18,159 nucleotides of DNA from Discostella pseudostelligera (lineage: Eukaryota > Bacillariophyta > Thalassiosirophyceae > Thalassiosirales > Thalassiosiraceae), in assembly GCA_036940085.1 (NCBI GenBank), contig JALLBK010000985.1, positions 1 to 18,159 of the forward strand. Direction: 5' to 3'. Positions 1-6,949 of this stretch are shown in pieces. A program made the translations under genes and the position numbers. Under the pieces are notes generated by a model, which saw nothing but the letters and a program-made list of their open reading frames with translations, ran no database searches and was not told where the DNA came from. Each line of letters begins with the position of its first letter. Within the stretch, counting starts at the first letter, position 1.

Positions 1-295
1 GCGGAGGGAAGTTTGGCTATTGCTCGATCGGTGGGTCCGAATATAATCCCCGCCTTACACATCTTTACCTACAAATCGTCGGAATTGTTAACGTTACAAT
101 AACACGTAGTTTTACGTCGGTCACATAAAGATCTCCTTATTGCACAAGCACAAGATCGCACCTCTCTAAGTATCGCACATTTCATGACGTGCGTCAGCGC
201 GTGCACCATGAACTCCGGTAGATATCATACCAAAACTACTGTTCCCATCACCATCATTGATAGTTGATGAGATTGGTAGCTAGGCTAGGTCAATC
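1..295. promoter_or_regulatory. 5' flank and promoter region of the peroxiredoxin gene
   Basis: No convincing open reading frame occupies this stretch on either strand. It must hold the promoter and 5' UTR of the peroxiredoxin that starts at 296. The only ordered element I can point to is an inverted repeat TGACG-TG-CGTCA at 185-196, listed separately. What lies left of position 1 is unknown, so part of this could belong to a neighbouring gene's UTR. Confidence 0.5.
185..196. promoter_or_regulatory. CRE/bZIP-like inverted repeat upstream of peroxiredoxin
   Basis: TGACG (185-189) and CGTCA (192-196) are perfect inverted half-sites separated by TG, about 100 bp upstream of the start codon at 296. 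TGACGT/ACGTCA half-sites are the known core of bZIP (CRE) elements, and in diatoms they mediate CO2/cAMP and light responses of plastid genes. The two-base spacer differs from the canonical contiguous TGACGTCA, so function is inferred only from sequence and position. Confidence 0.35.
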
Positions 296-1119
296 ATGAT
301 GATGCTCCGTATCCTACTCCTCTCCGCCCTCACCGCCATCAGCATCGCATTCTCGCCCAACGCAGGACTAACAAATACGGCTCTCCACCGTTCATCGTTG
401 TCATCTACATCATTGAAAATGGCTGACGAAGTCAAGGTTGGCGACGAACTCCCATCAGTTGTCCTGAAGGAAGGCCAAGCCAACTACGAAACTCCCGTGG
501 ATGTGAACCTATCTGATCTTACTGCGGGTAAAAAAGTTGCCATCTTTGCAGTGCCGGGTGCTTTCACTCCAGGTGAGTTGTCTATCTGTCGGGTAGTGCA
601 ACCATTATCTTGATGATGATATATGTTGGAATTCTCATTCTCCCAAACTCACACTTCTCCAAGGCTGCTCAAAGTCGCACTTGCCTAGCTTCATCACTGC
701 ACAGGATGAACTTAAGGCCAAGGGTGTCGATATGACTGTTTGCATTGCAACAAATGATGCATACGTCATGGAGGTAAGAATGCACAGATATAGATGAAGA
801 TCTTTTTCACTTGAGGCATCACATATTGCTTGTCGCAATCCGAACGTTCAACAATTCTCATCATATGAACTGTGATAATGCGCAAACGCCACAAAAGGCA
901 TGGGGTCGTACGTCTGGAGGTGCCGACGCTGGAATTCGCTTCCTCTCGGACGCCAATGCCGAATTGTCGAGGGCACTAGGATTGTCCATCGAGGGGGGTG
1001 TGATGGTACGAACGAAACGATTTTCGCTCATTGCCGAGGATGGAGTGGTTACGCATTACTTCTCTTCGGCCAATGAGAGCTCTGATACGTGGGCACCCAA
1101 TGTCCTTGCAGCCCTTTGA
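296..1119 (+). CDS. Plastid-targeted type II (Prx5/PRXII) peroxiredoxin, 3 exons
   Basis: Joined exons 296-572, 664-773 and 898-1119 encode 202 aa. Introns of 91 bp (GTGAGT...AAG) and 124 bp (GTAAGA...AAG) are removed. Thioredoxin-fold peroxidase reducing H2O2 and alkyl hydroperoxides with thiol donors. The first splice rebuilds the active site PGAFTPGCSKSHLPSF, with the peroxidatic Cys at residue 94. A second Cys at 119 (TVCIATNDAYVM) lies 25 residues on, the spacing typical of plant PRXII enzymes. The C-terminal part carries VRTKRFSLIAEDGVV, including the family's conserved Arg. Residues 1-18 are a hydrophobic signal peptide followed by IAF-SP (Phe19), the A-F junction of diatom plastid presequences. 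The catalytic domain starts near Met42, so a plastid stromal location is inferred. Three consecutive ATGs begin at 296; the first is used, but 299 or 302 would serve equally. Tail to tail with the homoserine dehydrogenase, 155 bp apart. Confidence 0.92.
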
Positions 1120-1274
1120 CTAGATTTGGTAGGGATGGAACAAAATAGTGAAAGACGACAGATGAGTGCATTGTGAAACTCTTCACTGTTTACAAGTAAA
1201 CATCGGGACAGTCAGAGTGTGAAGAGCACGCAATAACGTTTAGTAGCATCTCAACAAACATTATTTTGTTATAT

Positions 1275-2920
1275 TTAATACTCCGGAATCATTGGCATAA
1301 ACACAGGCGGACACAACACAAAATCTTCCTTCTCAATCCGATTACAAAACTCTTGGACTTGCGACAACTTACATGCCTCGGTAGTTACCACCGTATCCGC
1401 CGCCATCCTATCGGTAATGGGTTGTTGCAATATACTGTGAATTGACATCCCCATGGATTCGGCCACCTCGCCCACCTTCCGAACTATGCCCAATCCGTCC
1501 TGGAAGGAGATGCGGATGTAAAATGCCGACTCGTAATCATTGTCAATCTCAATAGAGGATGATAGTGGGAATGGAGCGGATGGACAGGTGTTGTCCGCAA
1601 CACGCATAATATCTGCCACAATGGAATTGGCCGTGGGATATCGTCCAGCGCCAGGACCGGTGTACAAGGCCGCACCAAGGTTGGCACTATTCACAACGAC
1701 GGCATTGCCACATCCGGTAGCCGAGGCCAATGGGTGATCATTCGGAACAAGTTTCGGTGAGACATATACCGATAATGCACCATCATGCTCACCGAATTGG
1801 GATTTGCGAGTGGCAGTGCCAATCAATTTGATGGTACAGCCCATTGACTTTGCGTAGGCGAAATCAATAACGGAAACATTGGTAATGCCCATGCAAGGTA
1901 TGGTGTGTACTGGCACCGTCGTTCCAAATGACAATTTCGCCAAGATGGCAATTTTTGCACGAACATCATGCCCCTCGACATCGGCGGTTGGATCCGCCTC
2001 GGCAAACCCCAATGCTTGGGCCTCCTTTAGTACGTCATTGTAGTCGACACCCTCTTCCATCTTCCCGAGCATGTAGTTGGTAGTACCGTTGCATATGCCC
2101 ATGATCTCATTGATAATATCTCCCTTGTAACACCCCCCCGAGAGAGTGTGGATTATGGGTATCCCTCCACAGACACTGGCTTCGTAACCGAATTTGACCC
2201 CATTCTTCTTATTCACTTCGTGAATCAAATCAATCAATTCATCCAAATTCTCAGCAATCAATGCCTTATTAGCAGTAACTACACTCTTTCCCATTTTCAA
2301 GCTAGCATATACTGCATCTTTGGCAAAGGTAGTCCCGCCGGCAACTTCCACTACCAAATCAATGTCGGCATCGTTAATAATTGAGGAAATATCGGTAACT
2401 ATTTGTGTTTGGGTGGGATCAATGTGAAACGTGCGTGGTTTGGTTGCATCGCGGACACATATTTTGGTAATGATGGGGTACAATTTTGCTGAGCAGTGGT
2501 GGTTATTAGAAGGCGACGAGGACGACTGTCCAGCCGTAGTGTTGCTGCCGCTTGCCCCGCCACCGCCCAGTCGATTCATGATGATCTCATAGACTCCTCC
2601 ACCGACTGTGCCTGCCCCGATCAAACCGATACTGTAGAGAGAGGCAAATAATGGGAGTTGAAGAATATTAGGATAAGAATATCGCGCAACGATGGCGTAT
2701 ATATCATTCGCCTACCCAAACCACAAACCACAAGATGGGTTCATGAACATGAACTCGAGCTCGAGCCGCCAAAGAACCACACAGCACAACAAAACGCCAA
2801 CTCATCAAACGAACATCATCATCGGCGACATCATCATGCTAGAGATACATCAAGAGAGAGCACAAGTAGGAAGCCTTACCGGAGTGGGCGGGCTAGCTGA
2901 GACGAGGACGTCATGCTCAT
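1275..2920 (-). CDS. HSDH: Homoserine dehydrogenase, monofunctional, with ACT domain, 2 exons
   Basis: Exon 1 is 2920-2880 and exon 2 is 2631-1275, split by a 248-bp intron (GTAAGG...TACAG). Together they encode 465 aa; exon 2 alone has no Met before the dinucleotide fold. The enzyme reduces aspartate semialdehyde to homoserine with NAD(P)H, the branch point to Thr, Met and Ile. The N-terminal Rossmann motif is IGLIGAGTVGGGVYE (about residues 15-29). VVTANKALIAE follows near 131-141, EASVCGGIPII at 164-174, NGTTNYML at 195-202, and EADPTADVEGHDVRAK near 225-240, ending in the catalytic-type Lys. The last ~90 residues (FYIRISFQDGLGIVRKVGEV) form an ACT domain, as in bacterial monofunctional enzymes, likely for amino-acid feedback. 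No aspartokinase is fused, unlike plant enzymes. A Gly/Ser/Asn-rich insert sits after the first helix (~residues 35-59). From ATG 2920 the protein has no obvious presequence; an in-frame upstream ATG at 3145 would add 75 residues. Confidence 0.93.
2754..2765. repeat. 12-bp palindrome CTCGAGCTCGAG in the HSDH intron
   Basis: A perfect 12-bp palindrome made of two abutting CTCGAG hexamers lies inside the long first intron of the homoserine dehydrogenase gene. It stands close to a second small palindrome-rich stretch (TTCATGAACATGAA at about 2740-2753). No function can be assigned; it may be chance. Confidence 0.5.
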
Positions 2921-3319
2921 GGTCAAGATGTGGTTCGATATTATTTGATCGGCAGCTATCGGCAGCGAGCCTCGAAAAAAATCTGCGGTGGGGGAAGATC
3001 CAAAAGATATGGCGGGAGCCGACAGACAGGCAGACGCAAAGATCCAAAATGGACGACAGACAGACGAGATGAAGTTCAACACTTCCCGCGAAAAGTGGAT
3101 CCGGACTCCGAGCGAACCCATAACCCAAGCCGCAACGCAAGCCATCAAGCAACACGCAAACGCAAGCGACCATGACAACTACAGTGGCAGGATATTATTA
3201 TGACGATGGCGATGGACGATGCTCAAGTCATCATATGCCCGGGCGGTGACGAAGATAAAAGAGCGCAATAACAAGTCAGCATCAGCAGTAGTAGGTGCCG
3301 TGAGCAATAGGCGGTGATA
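2921..3319. promoter_or_regulatory. Divergent intergenic region between HSDH (-) and GT32 (+)
   Basis: These 399 bp separate two genes transcribed away from each other and should contain both promoters and 5' UTRs. Several overlapping open frames exist on both strands but lack coding character or a plausible ATG. One frame is continuous with HSDH exon 1 and could extend it N-terminally from an ATG at 3145. The region is rich in short GACA/CAGA tracts (about 3024-3064) and contains TTCCCGCGAAAA at 3083-3094, which resembles an E2F-type GC core. No TATA box is clear. Confidence 0.5.
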
Positions 3320-4720
3320 ATGACAATGATGGCATCAAACAATCCTGTCGAGCATCAGCCGACCAATGGCCGACCGCGGTACAATCTTCTTGCCACACAG
3401 TCACCGGGGACAACGAAGGCGCAGCAACAACAACATCTGCAGCGAATCAAGAGCAAGTTCACTTTCGTCACATTCATTTACATCATCGGCATATTACTAG
3501 TATTTTCAAAGATACAATCGGGATGCAACGCACGTCTTCCTGCCGCTGCTAATGCTGCAACTTCATCCTTTCGTTTCGACGAGTTGTCTCCAATTATTCT
3601 TCCACCAAATAATAATAGCAACAGCATCAACTCCACGATAGACGACGAATCATCATCATCATCATCATCGTCGATACAACAACAGAAATCTACTTCTCGC
3701 ATCCCACACATCATCCATCAATCCTACAAATCATTTTCCACCCTTCCCTCCCATTGGGCCGATGGCCCCACCGCCTGGCAAACATTGCACCCGCACTACA
3801 CTTACAAATTCTGGTCCGATGCCGACAATCGTCTCTTAATTCAACAACATTATGCATGGTTCTTGTCCACCTACGATGCGTATCCCACACCCATCCAACG
3901 TGCCGATGCAGCACGATACTTTGCCATTTTGCATTATGGAGGAATCTATGCGGATATGGATATTGTACCTATACGGAATGTCGATTCCTTATTGAACATA
4001 TTGAATCTACCACAACATGTCACTAAAGAAATGATTGTGGCCGAAACCTACAATTTGGGATTGACCAATGCTCTCTTTGCAGCTGTACCCAATTCCACAA
4101 TCTTATTTCAATTTGTGCAAGAGTTGCCAGAGCATACACGTCCACTTCATGGATTGGAATGGTTCATCCCACATTTTGCAGTATTGTTATCGACCGGTCC
4201 GACACGGTTATGGATCTACCTTAATCAATATCGGTCAAAGATTGTGACGATTCCACCGGTATTATGGGGGCAATGTCATCAATGTTTACAACAAAGCGCC
4301 GTTTGCACTCCACAACCGGGTTCCTTTTTTGAAACACGAAATGGAGGGAGTTGGCATAAATGGGATACACGCATTATGAACTTTATATTTTGTCATGTCC
4401 AGTTTTGTATTTGGGGGGTGGTGTGTGCATTGTCTTGGATGTATTTCAAGTGGTGTCGGTTGCTACCAAGCAGCAACAATTGTTGCAGGATGATGCATAT
4501 GCATGATGGTCGTGAAGGTGCTGCTTACGGAATGGTTGCTGGAGAGGAGTATTTGCCACAGCACGATGATGTTATAACGAAGAAACGGAAGAAGTGGTGG
4601 ACTGCTTCAACGAGCATGATCGGCTGCACCTTGGTTAACACATCGGTTTGGATACGTGTGCTTTTAGCTCAGCATCGGTTACCAATATTCTGCGGAATGA
4701 TCTTCATTTTAGTGTTGTGA
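3320..4720 (+). CDS. GT32 glycosyltransferase (DXD, OCH1/SUR1-like), type II membrane protein
   Basis: A single exon encodes 466 aa from the ATG at 3320; the in-frame GTG at 3314 is not a likely eukaryotic start. A short cytosolic tail and one membrane segment (about residues 46-63) suggest a Golgi type II enzyme. A Ser/Asn-rich stem follows, with eight Ser at 111-118. The Gly_transf_sug (GT32) domain starts at IPHIIHQSYKS and continues with WQTLHPHYTYKFWSD (153-167), IQRADAARYFAILHYGGIY and the metal/nucleotide-sugar binding ADMD (DXD Asp212/Asp214). GGSWHKWDTR near 342-351 resembles the C-terminal motif of yeast inositol-phosphoceramide mannosyltransferases (SUR1/CSH1), so transfer of a hexose such as mannose to a sphingolipid or glycan is plausible; donor and acceptor are not shown by sequence. 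A second hydrophobic segment (~353-376) and a hydrophobic C-terminal end (~452-466) add one or two further possible membrane spans. Tail to tail with the sulfotransferase gene. Confidence 0.88.
   Translation: MTMMASNNPVEHQPTNGRPRYNLLATQSPGTTKAQQQQHLQRIKSKFTFVTFIYIIGILLVFSKIQSGCNARLPAAANAATSSFRFDELSPIILPPNNNSNSINSTIDDESSSSSSSSIQQQKSTSRIPHIIHQSYKSFSTLPSHWADGPTAWQTLHPHYTYKFWSDADNRLLIQQHYAWFLSTYDAYPTPIQRADAARYFAILHYGGIYADMDIVPIRNVDSLLNILNLPQHVTKEMIVAETYNLGLTNALFAAVPNSTILFQFVQELPEHTRPLHGLEWFIPHFAVLLSTGPTRLWIYLNQYRSKIVTIPPVLWGQCHQCLQQSAVCTPQPGSFFETRNGGSWHKWDTRIMNFIFCHVQFCIWGVVCALSWMYFKWCRLLPSSNNCCRMMHMHDGREGAAYGMVAGEEYLPQHDDVITKKRKKWWTASTSMIGCTLVNTSVWIRVLLAQHRLPIFCGMIFILVL
3650..3673 (+). repeat. 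TCA/TCG trinucleotide run encoding polyserine
   Basis: Six TCA codons plus two TCG codons encode eight consecutive serines in the lumenal stem of the GT32 enzyme. This is a coding microsatellite likely to vary in length between alleles; the stem of such Golgi enzymes tolerates such variation. Confidence 0.85.
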
Positions 4721-4949
4721 AAATAAATCCGTATTAGATTTGCTCTAATAATGTCTATCATGCTCTACGCTAGAGATTCTACAGATTACCATATATGAAT
4801 GACAGCTCTAAGCCAGAAGGTCCATTCATCAAGGCCCTACCCTTTCCTAAACATTTACCATGGCCGCTCACGTCGACCCCACATATGTAATTGTTCTACA
4901 CACAGAGACTTACTCCAATCATTCACTAAAGAAATGACGTATTTCTTTT

Positions 4950-6511
4950 TCACAAGCTCTTCCATTTCATCATCCGTACCTTCTTACTTGCCGAACGAAC
5001 CAATCGCGATTTTTGCAAACAGCACCATTCCACAATGGTCATACCCGTAACCCTTGCGAAGATGAATGACACCACTGAATATAGAATGAAGGCAGTCAAC
5101 AATAACGGACCAATAAAGGATGAATAACTTTGCCATCGGACAGCCAATGCCGAATTGGTCTTGGGGAAGGGTATGCCCTGCGACAATGGACAGTCCGCAT
5201 CCGGAATTTCCAAAAAATGACCTTGGAAGTGCGATGCCGCGAACGAAGAAAAGATAACGGAGGAATGTAAGGCTACAATTCGATGCTACTGTCAAAAACG
5301 CAGGCATGGCAGAGGGCGAAAAAATGCATTTACACAGCGGGGAGGACGCCACTCACATAATGGATCCCAACCCTGTACGACATTGTATTCCAATAAATGA
5401 GATGGGGGGATGGATTCACGAACTAATTGGTTGTGTCCTTCATAGGATGAGATGGCATTGTGTTTATTCTGCGGTGGGAGGGGGAAGGGATGCAGTAGGT
5501 ATTGTTTGTCGGAATTTACCACCGAAAAGAGCCATCTGTGTCAAGTCAGTGGGGACAGAGTTGGAGATATGCGTACACATCATTAAGTTCAGATACAAAG
5601 AGATTTGACATCCTCACCTCATGTAATATTCCAACTTTTTCACATGAGTAAACAAATAACTGGTGTGCTGCGCCGGCTGCGTAATACTACTCGTCAAGAC
5701 ATCCCAGCTACGAAACCACGTCTCCGAATCCTCCCTTACCGTTAAAATAAATTTACATTCCGGATATTGTTGTTGAATTTGTGGAAAGTAGAGTGCAAAT
5801 GGTAAATCCATCGTGGCCGTATATCCTGCCTTGGTAAGTAGGGAAAAGTCGGGCTCTCCCATGATGATTTCATTGGATTCGATGGATTTGTAGAAGATGG
5901 TATTGATGAGGTGGTCGAATATTTCGGAATGTTCGTAGAGATGTTGAGTGTGCTGCATTTTGTATAAGGGAAACATGCAATTGTGAGGGAGAATAAAACA
6001 AAATTAATAAATGAATCGGTGAGATCATCAATCCTTCAAGGGACAGCAGATGCAATAATGCATTCAACGTCGAACTCACCAGGGTTGGAAATCCAAGCAT
6101 GTCGAGTGCAATGGCCAATGAGTACGTGCCCGTGCGTCCATATCCAACGCCAACTACCTTGAGGCCACGATCTTTCGGTGATGTCAAGTCGCCAATAGAC
6201 GGCTCCATGCCAGGGTTCGCATATTCATTGTCACCGTCGCTATTGTTCGTGTTGCTACTGCCAGAAGCGCCAGCATTGTCGATAGTTTCTCCATCATTGT
6301 CACGCCCACCAGAGAGTACCGACAAGAAGGACTCCAATCCCTGATCCATCGTCTTGCCAACAAACCATTTGAAATGACTTAATCCAACGGCGGTGCCGGC
6401 GTAGGCGTCAATGAGATAATTGGACCAAGACGAATCAGTGCCGGAGGAGTCACCACCGCCGCCACTGCTGCCGCCATGATTTTGATAATAGTAGTATTGA
6501 GGCTTTACCAT
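4950..6511 (-). CDS. Membrane-anchored P-loop sulfotransferase-like protein, 4 exons
   Basis: Exons 6511-6080, 5952-5618, 5535-5357 and 5221-4950 join to 405 aa. The introns are 127, 82 and 135 bp with GTGAGT/GTGAGG donors and CAG/AAG acceptors. All three junctions rebuild continuous family motifs (FPTL-HTQHLYE, YYM-R-WLF, DPL-C-HFL). The fold matches the P-loop sulfotransferase-like family usually labelled Sulfotransfer_4. It has a 5'-phosphate-binding loop VVGVGYGRTGTYSLA (119-133), then MGEPDFSLL, GYTATMDLPF, and the 3'-phosphate motif FILTVREDSETWFRSW (212-227). SYEGHNQLVRESIP, LLEYNVVQGWDPLC and IPFPKTN follow. By family analogy it would transfer sulfate from PAPS, but substrates of this subfamily are poorly known. 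Residues 12-112 are Gly/Ser/Asn-rich. A hydrophobic segment at about 350-371 near the C-terminus suggests tail anchoring, possibly in the ER/Golgi. Start ATG 6511 is the only Met before the P-loop that is well placed. Confidence 0.88.
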
Positions 6512-6949
6512 ATTTTTTTAGATTTTTGTAACAATAACGCCGGCCGTCGTCGACAATAATTGAGTTGAGAACGCTGAGGTGTGTGAGAAGAGTGCGTGGA
6601 GCGGCGGGCGTCGTCGTCAGCATTTTATTCGCACAGCAGCAGCAGCAGCCTTTGCTGCGGCCGGGAACTGCTGCAGCATGCAGCCTTCACTAAGAGAATC
6701 TCCGGGGGGAAAGATAAGTACTAATTCCTACGTGAAACCTACGTAATTTGAATGGGTTCTCAAGAAGTGGCAAGCGAGCTTCTATCTTCTCGCGAGATGA
6801 ATTGCATCGATAGAACGCTGATGGAGCCAAAGATCAAAGGGAATCGTACCTCTTAAGAATCCAGAGACTCGCTTTCGATTAATGCACAGCAAGATAGAGC
6901 TTTCTCCTGGTGTGATAGTAATAGATATGAGCCGTTAAATTTAATTGTT
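6512..6949. other. Intergenic region (438 bp), sulfotransferase promoter side
   Basis: No gene is seen. The part next to 6511 should hold the promoter of the sulfotransferase gene; the part next to 6950 is the 3' flank of the POT1-like gene. It contains a GC-rich, CAG/CTG-rich stretch (about 6631-6690) able to form small hairpins. Two copies of CCTACGT lie 11 bp apart (6727-6733 and 6738-6744), each with an ACGT core of the sort recognised by bZIP factors. No clear TATA box. Confidence 0.5.
6634..6648. repeat. (CAG)5 trinucleotide microsatellite
   Basis: Five perfect CAG units lie upstream of the sulfotransferase gene. They are followed within 45 bp by GCTGC and CTGCTGCAG sequences that could pair with the repeat. 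Non-coding as far as I can tell. Confidence 0.8.

Noticed and set aside
1173..1186. GTGAA-ACTC-TTCAC hairpin between the convergent peroxiredoxin and HSDH genes
   Set aside because: Only a 5-bp stem with no U-tract; not meaningful as a terminator in a eukaryotic nuclear gene.
3083..3094. TTCCCGCGAAAA as an E2F site on its own
   Set aside because: A single short match in a promoter is expected often by chance; mentioned only alongside the paired elements at 12973-13012.
2658..3203. Several overlapping plus-strand ORFs
   Set aside because: They fall in the HSDH intron, exon 1 and divergent promoter, are low-complexity and mutually overlapping, with no recognisable domain.
4984..5352. 122-codon minus-strand ORF as a separate gene
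   Set aside because: It runs through intron 3 and exon 4 of the sulfotransferase in the wrong frame; the spliced model explains the region better.
5306..5608. 100-codon plus-strand ORF
   Set aside because: Lies antisense across exon 3 and introns of the sulfotransferase gene, whose spliced frame has clear family motifs.
3320..6511. GT32 and sulfotransferase as a functional operon-like pair
   Set aside because: They are convergent with separate promoters; no sequence evidence links their regulation, so the shared glycan theme is only a loose inference.
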